The translations under genes and the position numbers were made by a program. Positions 30,226 through 39,614 of a stretch of DNA of 64,000 nt are shown in pieces. Origin of the DNA: Sulfurovum sp. (lineage in GTDB: Bacteria; Campylobacterota; Campylobacteria; Campylobacterales; Sulfurovaceae); assembly GCA_030949725.1 (NCBI GenBank), contig JAUZSE010000003.1, positions 19,822-83,821 on the forward strand, written 5' to 3'. Within the stretch, counting starts at the first letter, position 1. Every line of letters starts with the position of its first letter. The notes below the pieces were generated by a model. That model had not been told where the DNA came from. It saw only the letters and a program-made list of their open reading frames with translations, and made no database searches.

Positions 30226-32682
30226 CTAAAAGGTCTTTGCTATTTTCTTTTTTAAAGACTGTGGTTGTATCACTTTGATATAAGGTATCCACTTTTTAAT
30301 AAGCTCTTCCATCTCCATATTTTGTGTAACTTGAAAAGAAAGTATTAAATTTCCATTTTCTTTTTCTTCTTCAATATTTTGTGAAACTAAATGTTTTTTA
30401 CTCTTAAAATGTTCAGCCTTACTCACATCTACTTCAAGTATAACCTTGATAAGTTTCTTCTCATACCCCTCAGAATAAATAGCCAAAGGTGTTTGCATCT
30501 GCGTAATAAACTTATCTATTTCTGCATGATGATAGAAACTATCACTTTGCATAGTAATGGCTTTTATTTTAGAAATACGAGATATTTTAACTCTAAACTT
30601 TTGACCTTCAACTTCGGAGATAAGATAAAAGTTTTCATTCATAAAGAGGATTTTATAGGGCTTTACCTCAAAGAGTCTCTCTTTCCCTTTTACTTCATAC
30701 GCCATAGTCAGTTTTCGTTTACGATAAATAGCCTTTTCTAAAGTACTATATATCTCTTTATTATTAAGTTTTTTCTCAAAAGGTTTACTTTTAAACGCAT
30801 AAATATTTTTAAATTCGTTTATCTTATTTTCTATCAATTTTTTATCTACACTATCTATCTCTAAACTATCAAAGAGTTCATTATATTGAGCGATACTAAA
30901 AGCCCTCACCATCAAAGAAAGTGTATCTTTATTCATAAAGTTATCAAAAGCTTCTTTGGTTATCGCCTTATAACATCCCTTATCTCCCCCTCGAATAAGC
31001 TCAAAAGACTGAGGAAATACTTCTTTTATCACATCCAAATCACGCCGTATCGTCTTCACAGACTTCCCCTCCCAAAGCATATCATTTTGCAAAGCTTCTA
31101 TGCAAACCTTTTGCCCATCATTAAAGCGTTTGAGGAGTTCTAGGACTCTTGTGGTTTGGTTTGTCATTTTTTTATTTATCTTTTCTAGGATAGTTTTGAG
31201 CATTTTGAACCATGTTAGGATATTTTCTTTTGTTGGTTTTTTAACAACACTATTTTTACAACTTGCTCTAAAATCTCCTGCATGAGCTAAAAAGTTTCTA
31301 GTGCAAACTAATTGACTAATCTCATGATTATATTTGTTTAAATTAAACTTTTGAAAAAGAGATACAAATTTGTCATAAGTAGCTTGATTATTAATTGAAT
31401 ATTCCTCAATAAGTATCTCTATAACTTTAAATATTGTCAATATTGTAAACTTCATTTTATTTTCCAAATTAGAATCTAATATTTCAAAAACTGTATCTAT
31501 TTCATCTTTTATATTTTTATAGTTTTCATTACTACTTTGTAGTATCTCTAATTCTAAAATCTTCTTTTGAATATCCCAAATCTCTTTTAGATAACTCTTC
31601 GTTAAACCTTTTTTTATCAAAGTATCCAATTTCTTAAAACTACTTTTTGAAGCTTCATACCTATCTGTAGGAGCATCTTTTTTGACATATCCCAATATTC
31701 CTTTATCATGTAGAGTGTCAATGATTAAGCTATCACTAGAAGCTGTAAACATGATTATTTGAATACTTTTATTCAAGCTTTTGATAAAGTTCAAAATTTG
31801 AAGACCACTTATTTTATTTATATTAATATCTTCCTTTTTTAATAATCGTAAATCCAAAAGAATAATATGTGGGTCAAATTTTTTGATACTCTCTTCTACA
31901 CAATTTTTTATAGCATTTAAATCTGAATAGTTAATATCCTCTTCAAGTGTTTCAATCTTTACATTTTCATAATGTTGAGATACATAGTTTCTCATTATCT
32001 CATTCCAACCATCTACACCTCTATCATCAATAAATAATACTTTACCTTCTACTTCTTGATTTTGTGTTATCTTTTTCTTTTTTGCTTCGTTCCTATATTT
32101 CTCGTTAAGATACTTAAAATACAACATAGAAGAAATTTTAGTTTTATTCTTTTTGATAATATCTTTATCTTCAATCCCAAGAAAAACTCCCCACCTATCA
32201 ATAGCCCACTCATTCGCAATACTATGATTAGAAGAGTTTTCAGGAGGTTCAACCTCTATAAGATTTAAAAAGTTATTTTGATACTCATCTGCTGTAAGTA
32301 GCTGTATGTTTTTTTGATTATATTTTTCAAGTGTTGTTTTATTATTTTCTTCCAAAAATATATTTTTAGTAAAAAGTATCTTAGCCATCGGTTCAAATCT
32401 ATTAAGCGTAAAACCATCTAAATCACTCAAAATCACAATAGGCACATATTTAAACTTCTCTTCAAAGCGAAGATGATACGCCAACCTCAATCCATAAAGT
32501 TCTAAGTAGTTTGAGGATAGGTTATCTTTGATGAAAATGATATTAGGTTTTTTAGTTTGAATTTCTGGCATGATAGTAGTAGCAATATACTCATCTATAT
32601 CATTAGAAGCATCAAATTTGATAGACGATTCAAAGCTTTTTAAAATAGGGGTATTATCATGATGTATTAGTAAACAATTCAT
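30226..32682 (-). CDS. REC-REC-helical-HTH-WYL multidomain regulator
   Basis: An 818-residue protein of unusual build. Residues 1-130 look like a degenerate receiver (KPNIIFIKDNLSS). Residues 215-345 are a fuller receiver: VLFIDDRG, HIILLDLRLL as acceptor Asp, IIMFTASSD and GYVKKDA. A helical region of about 390-520 ends with QLVCTRNFLAHAGDF, recalling HEPN-like R-N-x-x-x-H. From about residue 507 (MTNQTTRVLELLKRF) comes a helix-turn-helix and a WYL domain ending near 800. WYL regulators often control defence genes. A run of seven A (T7 at 31167-31173) sits at the junction, so one indel could have fused two genes. Confidence 0.7.
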   Translation of the reverse strand: MNCLLIHHDNTPILKSFESSIKFDASNDIDEYIATTIMPEIQTKKPNIIFIKDNLSSNYLELYGLRLAYHLRFEEKFKYVPIVILSDLDGFTLNRFEPMAKILFTKNIFLEENNKTTLEKYNQKNIQLLTADEYQNNFLNLIEVEPPENSSNHSIANEWAIDRWGVFLGIEDKDIIKKNKTKISSMLYFKYLNEKYRNEAKKKKITQNQEVEGKVLFIDDRGVDGWNEIMRNYVSQHYENVKIETLEEDINYSDLNAIKNCVEESIKKFDPHIILLDLRLLKKEDININKISGLQILNFIKSLNKSIQIIMFTASSDSLIIDTLHDKGILGYVKKDAPTDRYEASKSSFKKLDTLIKKGLTKSYLKEIWDIQKKILELEILQSSNENYKNIKDEIDTVFEILDSNLENKMKFTILTIFKVIEILIEEYSINNQATYDKFVSLFQKFNLNKYNHEISQLVCTRNFLAHAGDFRASCKNSVVKKPTKENILTWFKMLKTILEKINKKMTNQTTRVLELLKRFNDGQKVCIEALQNDMLWEGKSVKTIRRDLDVIKEVFPQSFELIRGGDKGCYKAITKEAFDNFMNKDTLSLMVRAFSIAQYNELFDSLEIDSVDKKLIENKINEFKNIYAFKSKPFEKKLNNKEIYSTLEKAIYRKRKLTMAYEVKGKERLFEVKPYKILFMNENFYLISEVEGQKFRVKISRISKIKAITMQSDSFYHHAEIDKFITQMQTPLAIYSEGYEKKLIKVILEVDVSKAEHFKSKKHLVSQNIEEEKENGNLILSFQVTQNMEMEELIKKWIPYIKVIQPQSLKKKIAKTF

Positions 32683-32685
32683 TTT

Positions 32686-32985
32686 TTATCCTCTCTGTCC
32701 AAGGCTCTTATAAAAGTTTTCTCTTTTGGCTATCAGGCAATAAAATACAATACTGTTGTCATCAATTATTTTGTATGCTATACGATAATTAACCTTATTC
32801 TGAGTGAAGTGATAAGAGTAAAAACTCGATAGTTTCCCTTTTAATTTTTCATGTATCAATGGATCTTCTAAAATAATACCTAAGTGTGTTGATTTTATCT
32901 TCTCAACAACACTTTTGTCAATCTTTTTGAAATCTGATTTAATGTTAGAGTGAAACCCCTCTTTATAAATCATTGAAAACTTCAT
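32686..32985 (-). CDS. RelE-like toxin
   Basis: A protein of about 100 residues with the RelE-superfamily layout: FHSNIKSDFKKIDKSVVEKIKSTHLG, the helix-hairpin at HEKLKGKLSSFYSYHF, NYRIAYKIIDDNSIVFYCLIAKRENFY. I prefer ATG 32985 over the longer track start because it gives a 23-base overlap with the antitoxin and removes a poor N-terminus. It is immediately upstream of the REC-WYL gene (3-base gap). Confidence 0.72.
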   Translation of the reverse strand: MKFSMIYKEGFHSNIKSDFKKIDKSVVEKIKSTHLGIILEDPLIHEKLKGKLSSFYSYHFTQNKVNYRIAYKIIDDNSIVFYCLIAKRENFYKSLGQRG

Positions 32986-33181
32986 CTCTAGTAAGTATTT
33001 TTGCTCTACCACTTTCTATATCTTCCACTCTTGACAATAATTCTTCTGTTAAAACATCATCTTCATTGTAGTTCAAAATCACCTCATCTTTTATGACCTC
33101 TATATCATCTTTCAAATTAGATAAGATATATATAAGATGTTCATACGCATTATTACTAACATTTAAAGCTATATTATGCAT
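32963..33181 (-). CDS. RelB/Phd-like antitoxin
   Basis: A 72-residue acidic protein, MHNIALNVSNNAYEHLIYILSNLKDDIEVI then a tail EDIESGRAKILTRDEVFNDL. The tail pattern (V-E-D-I-E-S-G-x-A-x-x-x-T-x-D-E-V) is typical of antitoxins of RelE-type modules. It precedes and overlaps the toxin. AGGAGAATT upstream of the start is a good ribosome-binding site. Confidence 0.75.
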   Translation of the reverse strand: MHNIALNVSNNAYEHLIYILSNLKDDIEVIKDEVILNYNEDDVLTEELLSRVEDIESGRAKILTRDEVFNDL

Positions 33182-33606
33182 TTTAATTCTCCTTTTAAGT
33201 CTATTGAATAGTATATACTAATAGGTGCTGAATGTCAAAGCTAAGAGTATTTGACATTATGAAGAGGCTTTAGTTTGGATAAGAGTCTTAAAATTATCAG
33301 ATAAAATTCTCATCTCGTCAATACTTACCTCATCTGCAAAATCAAGATTCTTATAAAGTGATTGATACTCTTCATCTTTTAGTATCTTTTTAAATGTAAG
33401 TAAATCAAAATCATCTTCAAATTCATCAAAGTTAATTTCTTCATCTTCATCAAAATTTTCAATAAAAATATTTAGTTCTTCAAGCGTATTCAGTAAAGGG
33501 TTTAAATCCCAATTTTTACCATAAGCCAACATAAGAATATTTGAATGCTCCCTCTCATACTCTTTTAAAAAAGTTTCTAAATTTTCATAAAGTTTTTTTG
33601 GAGTAA

Positions 33607-34881
33607 GGACTAAAACATAAATAAAACCAAATTACTAGTACTTTTTAGGAATAGCAACATAATTCCAAAGTGGTAAATGTATATCAAAGATAATTTTCAT
33701 ATTCTCTTTAAAGCCCTCTGCATATTTTCTTTTTGTATGAAATACCTTATCAAGAATAGAACTAAAAACTTTCAATCCTGTAGTCGTTTTAGTTTGTGCA
33801 ATAAGGGTATTTACTAACTCTACACTTGTAAAAATGACTCCTTGTAAAGCTCTTGTGATATGAGGGAATAGGCGATGTTCTATAGGATTATACTTTGATG
33901 TATAAGGAGGATAATGAGCAATACGAATTTCAATTTGTAATTCCTCTGATAACTTCTGTAAATCTTCTTTAAAAATATAGTGACGAGAGCTATTACTGCC
34001 CCCACCATCGCACAGTAGTAGCAGTTTATCATGTCCTTGATATTCAATATATCCATAATTTAACCACCAATTTTTGATAGATTCACAAGCAAATTCACTG
34101 GTATCAGCACTTGTCCCTATGGTAATATAACCAATATTTAGGTTTATATCATACAGCCCATAGGGACAATTTTTCCCTCTGCGTAAGAAGGAAAATCATG
34201 GTCTTTAACTTTAATTATCTCTTGAGTATACAGTTTACCTTCTCGGTATAAATTTCCTAAAAACTCTTTTTTACATCCATACTCAAAACAGGATTCCCCT
34301 CTTTCTTATATTCTTCTTTTAGTTTTTCAATATTTTTAAATTGCTCATCTCTATTTGCAACATCTACTTTTCCTGAAAGTGTTTTAAATGCTTGTCGCTT
34401 ACGAAAATGATGTTTTTTAAGAGTTGTTTCACTATATCCACATCAACTACAAAACCTTTCTCTGACAATCTAGTTTGTAGCTCTTTCCGTGATAAATTTG
34501 TCCACTTTATCGTCTCATCCATCGGTGAACCTGCTGTACTCTCTGCGATAACCTCTAGGAATGCTTCGTCTAAGCCTTCTCTTGTGAGCAATATAGACTT
34601 TCTTCCTCCTCCCTCTTCTCTTTGTCTTTTATTATCTTTATCTAATTCTGTTCTTAACTCTTTTTGTCCTCTTGACACACCACTATAGTCACATTCAAAG
34701 ATTTCGCATATATAGCTTATCCCTCCATGACTTAATTTGGTTGCTTCTATTCCTGCGTAGCGTCTTCTGTCTTTCTCTGATAAACTTTTATATAGATTTA
34801 GCATTTGCTCTTCTATTTCTTTTGGGTACTTTTTCATAAATAGTATTTTAGCTTATTTTGGGTTTGTTTATCTTGTTGTCC
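33607..34881 (-). mobile_element. ISAzo13-like insertion sequence, copy 1
   Basis: An element of 1275 bp. Its ends GGACTAAAACATAAATAAAACC and the reverse complement of the right end, GGACAACAAGATAAACAAACCC, are imperfect terminal inverted repeats. It is flanked by a 3-bp direct repeat TAA (33604-33606 and 34882-34884). It carries one transposase gene on the minus strand. It interrupts the receiver-like gene. It is nearly identical to copy 2 (36360-37636) apart from a 2-base homopolymer difference and a single base change, so both insertions are recent. Confidence 0.92.
33635..34837 (-). CDS. ISAzo13-family transposase (frame breaks)
   Basis: The N-terminal 157 residues are open (MKKYPKEIEEQMLNLY, KLSHGGISYICEIFECD, GSPMDETIKWTNLSRKELQTRL), matching the Rhodopirellula-type DDE transposases of the ISAzo13 family. 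The rest lies in other frames: HHFRKRQAFKTLSGKVD, GTSADTSEFACESIKNWWL, LLLLCDGGGSNSSRHYIF (catalytic Asp) and YPPYTSKYNPIEHRLF (catalytic Glu), ending AIPKKY. Shifts occur at TTAAAAAAC near 34410, at a T6 run near 34267 and at an A5 run near 34172. The first is a canonical A_AAA_AAC slippery site and might be programmed. The others look like indels. Confidence 0.85.
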
Positions 34882-36359
34882 TAAGTGTTAAAGTATTCTT
34901 AGACAAAGAAGATTGTGAGTGATCACTTGAAAATACAATTAGTTTTTTATCTGAACAAAATTCTTTTAAAACTTTAAAAAGTTTATCTCGTCTATTTTGA
35001 TGATAAATAGTTTCATGAATAATGATAGTATCATACTTATCAAATTGATAATTATCTTCTACAAAATTATCCAATATATCATTACATTTATCATCATATA
35101 AAATCACTTTAATATGAGGATATTTTGTAAAATTTATACCACTCTTTTCAATTCCACCTATTCTGTCTCGCTTATTTTCAAGTAATAATATCATTTATAA
35201 AACCTTAATATATGTGTAAAACTTCTAATCGTATCTTCTATAGGATTACAATGAGGTTTATTATTATCTATTTGAGGATAGAGATATTCTATACGATACC
35301 TACCATCACTACAAACTGTATCAATACTCCAATCACAAACAGAAAGAAGATTATTATAAATAGATTTAAAGTTACCACCATTTTTACTAATAGTATCTTT
35401 TAAATCTTCTGAATTTTGAGAAGAATGAGAATCTATATGTATAATTCGAATCTCTATCATATTCACTTTATCTATACTAATTTCACTTGCTTCTACAATT
35501 ACCTCTTTAGTATCATCTTTACTATTTTCATTTATATCTTGAAATATCGTTTCAATCGCTTGTTCAAATCGTTTTGTATCTGTAAAAAATTTATCAATAG
35601 TAATCTCTTTTAGGGAATTTAAATCAATATTGAGTTCAAAATCCTCTTCTTTTTTAAGTGATTTTCTTATCTCTATAAATCGTTTGAGTAAACTTATTTT
35701 TTTATCATTTGGCTTGACTACAATCAATTTTTTAACTTTGTCTTGTAACTCAGTTATTAGGTTACTACTTAAGCTACCTTGTTCAATTTCATTTTTAATA
35801 ATTTCAGATGACCACCCTTGAATAGTTTCATCTTCTGAAAAAAGTAAATCACTAATTGATTGATGCAAACTGTCAGATAAACTTTCTAAATCAGCACTTA
35901 TTTCTTCAAAGCCAATTTCTAAATCTTTTCTAAAAATATCATAATTTAGTTTTTCATCTAATGGATGATTAGTATATCTTATCTTTTCATCTGAACTAAA
36001 CTTGTTTAAGATTTTTGATAATTTTTGTAGTTCATGTTTATTTTTTTGCTCTGTTAACCATTCATCTAACTTATTTTTATCTATTCCATGATTTGTATCA
36101 ATTGTCAAAATCTTGTCTTCTAATTGCTTACTTAAACCCTTGTTTTTAAAAACTTCTAAAATATTTTTATTATTTTTAATAGAGATATAATCAAATGCAC
36201 TAAATCCATCGTTGTCTATTTCTTTTAAACTTGCTCCATGCTCAATAAGAAGTTTTATCATCTCAATATTATTTTCCCAACTTGCTAACATTAAAGGACT
36301 CATACCATTGTTATCTGATATTTTTGTATCTGCTCCATTTTCAAGTAATAATTGACTTA

Positions 36360-37636
36360 GGACTAAAACATAAATAAAACCAAATTACTAGTACTTTTTA
36401 GGAATAGCAACATAATTCCAAAGTGGTAAATGTATATCAAAGATAATTTTCATATTCTCTTTAAAGCCCTCTGCATATTTTCTTTTTGTATGAAATACCT
36501 TATCAAGAATAGAACTAAAAACTTTCAATCCTGTAGTCGTTTTAGTTTGTGCAATAAGGGTATTTACTAACTCTACACTTGTGAAAATGACTCCTTGTAA
36601 AGCTCTTGTGATATGAGGGAATAGGCGATGTTCTATAGGATTATACTTTGATGTATAAGGAGGATAATGAGCAATACGAATTTCAATTTGTAATTCCTCT
36701 GATAACTTCTGTAAATCTTCTTTAAAAATATAGTGACGAGAGCTATTACTGCCCCCACCATCGCACAGTAGTAGCAGTTTATCATGTCCTTGATATTCAA
36801 TATATCCATAATTTAACCACCAATTTTTGATAGATTCACAAGCAAATTCACTGGTATCAGCACTTGTCCCTATGGTAATATAACCAATATTTAGGTTTAT
36901 ATCATACAGCCCATAGGGACAATTTTTCCCTCTGCGTAAGAAGGAAAATCATGGTCTTTAACTTTAATTATCTCTTGAGTATACAGTTTACCTTCTCGGT
37001 ATAAATTTCCTAAAAACTCTTTTTTTTACATCCATACTCAAAACAGGATTCCCCTCTTTCTTATATTCTTCTTTTAGTTTTTCAATATTTTTAAATTGCT
37101 CATCTCTATTTGCAACATCTACTTTTCCTGAAAGTGTTTTAAATGCTTGTCGCTTACGAAAATGATGTTTTTTAAGAGTTGTTTCACTATATCCACATCA
37201 ACTACAAAACCTTTCTCTGACAATCTAGTTTGTAGCTCTTTCCGTGATAAATTTGTCCACTTTATCGTCTCATCCATCGGTGAACCTGCTGTACTCTCTG
37301 CGATAACCTCTAGGAATGCTTCGTCTAAGCCTTCTCTTGTGAGCAATATAGACTTTCTTCCTCCTCCCTCTTCTCTTTGTCTTTTATTATCTTTATCTAA
37401 TTCTGTTCTTAACTCTTTTTGTCCTCTTGACACACCACTATAGTCACATTCAAAGATTTCGCATATATAGCTTATCCCTCCATGACTTAATTTGGTTGCT
37501 TCTATTCCTGCGTAGCGTCTTCTGTCTTTCTCTGATAAACTTTTATATAGATTTAGCATTTGCTCTTCTATTTCTTTTGGGTACTTTTTCATAAATAGTA
37601 TTTTAGCTTATTTTGGGTTTGTTTATCTTGTTGTCC
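36360..37636 (-). mobile_element. ISAzo13-like insertion sequence, copy 2
   Basis: A 1277-bp copy of the same element, same orientation, with target duplication TTA (36357-36359; the matching TTA at 37967-37969 lies beyond two extra tandem copies of the right end). It disrupts the ankyrin gene. Compared with copy 1 it has 8 rather than 6 T at about 37020-37027 and one A/G change near 36582. Confidence 0.92.
36388..37592 (-). CDS. ISAzo13-family transposase, second copy (frame breaks)
   Basis: Nearly identical to the first transposase, with the same open N-terminal ORF (37119-37592) and the same shifts at TTAAAAAAC and at the A5 run. At the homopolymer that reads T6 in copy 1 it has T8; the conserved frame (MDVKKEFLGNLYREG) needs seven. 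This is the clearest internal sign that homopolymer lengths in this window are not reliable. Confidence 0.85.
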
Positions 37637-37966
37637 TTATCCCTCCATGACTTAATTTGGTTGCTTCTATTCCTGCGTAGCGTCTTCTGTCTTTCTCTGA
37701 TAAACTTTTATATAGATTTAGCATTTGCTCTTCTATTTCTTTTGGGTACTTTTTCATAAATAGTATTTTAGCTTATTTTGGGTTTGTTTATCTTGTTGTC
37801 CTTATCCCTCCATGACTTAATTTGGTTGCTTCTATTCCTGCGTAGCGTCTTCTGTCTTTCTCTGATAAACTTTTATATAGATTTAGCATTTGCTCTTCTA
37901 TTTCTTTTGGGTACTTTTTCATAAATAGTATTTTAGCTTATTTTGGGTTTGTTTATCTTGTTGTCC
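37472..37966. repeat. Three tandem copies of the IS right end (165-bp unit)
   Basis: Units 37472-37636 (inside the IS), 37637-37801 and 37802-37966 are the same sequence, each starting TTATCCCTCC and ending TTGTTGTCC. The last two are free-standing right-end fragments beyond the complete element. Each begins with TTA, the same triplet as the target duplication, and the outermost one is followed by the real TTA plus the ankyrin gene. Each contains the transposase start codon and its first 37 or so codons. Confidence 0.92.
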
Positions 37967-39063
37967 TTACAGGATAATTATTTTCTTTTACTGCACACAT
38001 TAAAGCTGTCAAAGCATTTTTATTTTTATAATTAATATCTGCCTTATTCTCAATCAATAATTTTATAGTACTTGTCGCATACTTATCTTTACACGCTATC
38101 ATTAAAGAAGTAAAGCCTTTATCATTTTCTGCATTTATATTAATTTTATTAATTATTAAAAGTTTTGTAATTTCATCATTATGTACTTTTTTGTCTAACA
38201 TATAATTTAGGGATAACATCAAAGCATTAACACCATCACCAAAAACCTGATTTACATCTATCTTACTTTCAAGTAGTAATTTAACAATATCATAAGAGTT
38301 CTCTATTGTAGCAATCAATAATAAAGATTTTTTCCATTTGAAATGTAAATAATTCACATCCGATATTTTATATGTTTTTATCAATTTTTCTAGTAAGTCA
38401 AAGTTGTTCTTACCAACAGCATAAAATAAAGAACTACTACTCATATCCAATTTATCACCATAGGTGACTTGACATCTATGAATGAAGAAGTTTATAAACC
38501 TCTTTATCATCATTTAAAATAGCCATTTTCAATGCATTCCATCCAATATAATTATATTCTTTAACATCAGCTCCTTTTTTTATAAGTAATTCAATAATAT
38601 TCCAGTCTTTCTGTAATAAAGCATATTTCAAGGGTGTATAAACTCCTATCAAAGGTTTTAAATTAACTTCATAATTTATATTAGCACCATATTTCAAAAG
38701 TTCTTCAATTATTTTAATATTACCTTTCTGTATAGCTAAAAATAAAGGTGTCCAATTTTCATTATTTTCAATATTAATATTCTTATAGTTATGTTCTATT
38801 AACAAAATAATAATGTCAGTATTTAAATGAAAAACTGCATTAAGGTTAATATTAGATATATCATATCCTTGACGAATTAACTTTTTTATCTTTGAATTAT
38901 CCTTGTAAAGTAGAGCTTGTTCAAGTTTAGTTAACATTGATATAAATCCTTTATATTTAAGTTTTACTATTATAACCCAAATTATACCCATATTTTGTCC
39001 ATAAAACAATAGTATAAAAATAAAAGTATTTTCATAAAGACATAATATGTCCATCTAACATAT

Positions 39064-39069
39064 TATAAT
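39064..39069 (+). promoter_or_regulatory. Candidate -10 element for the Gly/Ala-rich gene
   Basis: TATAAT stands 80 bases before the ATG at 39149, in the gap after the divergent ankyrin gene. No clear -35 is visible, which is usual for sigma-70 promoters of Campylobacterota. Confidence 0.4.
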
Positions 39070-39148
39070 TGCACCATCAAAACACGAGGATTTGATTTGA
39101 CTCTCTGTCTATCATTAAACTAATATATTTTCTATGAAAGGAAAAACA

Positions 39149-39469
39149 ATGTCTAAAAAATCTAAAATTATTGGAGCAGGTACTGGACTTGCTTCTGCAA
39201 CTGTCGCAGGAACAACTGCCTCTTCTGTAGTAGGTGCTTCTGCTGCTGGTATTATGTCTGCTACGGCAGGAACGGCAGGGGCTTCTCTTGCTGGTGTGGC
39301 TGGTGCATCAGGACTTGCAGGTGGTGCAGCCACTGCTTCTGGTATGGCAGCTATTGGTTCAGCTGTGGGTGGAGGTATGGCAACGGGTGCCATCATCACG
39401 GCTGCTGCACCTATAGCTATTATTGGAGCGGTAGGCTATGGTCTCGTGAGTCTATGGGATGAGTGGTAG
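39149..39469 (+). CDS. Gly/Ala-rich hydrophobic 106-aa protein
   Basis: The start is ATG 39149 with AAAGGA 6-11 bases upstream; the track start is five codons too early. After a basic MSKKSKIIGAG the protein is a long low-complexity stretch of Gly, Ala, Ser and Val (AGTAGASLAGVAGASGLAGG) and ends with IAIIGAVGYGLVSLWDEW. It would insert in or associate with membranes. Pore-forming peptides, bacteriocin precursors and phage or magnetosome-like membrane proteins share this composition. It is divergent from the ankyrin gene and convergent with the SPFH/zinc-ribbon pair. Function unknown. Confidence 0.75.
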   Translation: MSKKSKIIGAGTGLASATVAGTTASSVVGASAAGIMSATAGTAGASLAGVAGASGLAGGAATASGMAAIGSAVGGGMATGAIITAAAPIAIIGAVGYGLVSLWDEW

Positions 39470-39614
39470 CAATACTATTCTTTCTTTTCGCTAATGACAA
39501 TAAAGGGGTAGTTAAGTACCCAAATGGAATAAAACAATAACATATTTATTGGAATTGAACTCTATATCTGTAAATACTTTATAGGTGTATAGTTCCCTGA
39601 TAATATCTCTATCA

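Larger units (their letters stand above)
33257..35194 (-). pseudogene. Receiver-like gene split by an ISAzo13-like element
   Basis: Two fragments, 34885-35194 and about 33257-33606, flank the first IS copy. Removing the element and one TAA target copy rejoins NTLTL with TPKKLYENLETF in frame and gives a protein of about 220 residues. The N-terminal half (MILLLENKRDRIGGIEK, IKVILYDDKCND, YDTIIIHETIYHQ, KKLIVFSSDHS) looks like a degenerate receiver or REC-like fold without a clear acceptor Asp. The C-terminal half is very acidic (ENFDEDEEINFDEFEDDFD). Its start overlaps the ankyrin gene stop by ATGA, so both were an operon. I do not recognise a named family. Confidence 0.75.
35191..38937 (-). 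pseudogene. Ankyrin-repeat protein gene split by IS copy 2
   Basis: The gene starts at 38937 (MLTKLEQALLYKDNSKIKKLI); the longer track start adds an unlikely 39-residue leader. Ankyrin repeats follow (NWTPLFLAIQKGNIKIIEELLKYGANI, GFTSLMIACKDKYATSTIKLLIENKADI). A frame shift lies near 38476-38513. The IS interrupts after ENNYPV, and the other side resumes as SQLLLENGADTKISDNNGMSPLMLAS, exactly in frame once one TTA target copy is removed. The C-terminal half is helical and ends in a domain I do not recognise (DWSIDTVCSDGRYRIEYLYP). Intact length would be about 710 residues. Confidence 0.8.

Noticed and set aside
37637-37966. Additional transposase genes in the tandem right-end copies
   Set aside because: Each 165-bp fragment holds only the first 37 or so codons of the transposase and no catalytic part.
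38938-39054. 39-residue N-terminal extension of the ankyrin ORF
   Set aside because: It is a hydrophobic, AT-rich translation of the upstream gap; MLTKLEQALL at 38937 is the natural ankyrin protein start.
39115-39399. Minus-strand Pro/Ala-rich ORF of 94 aa
   Set aside because: It is the antisense shadow of the Gly/Ala-rich plus-strand gene; low-complexity GC-rich codons open the reverse frame.
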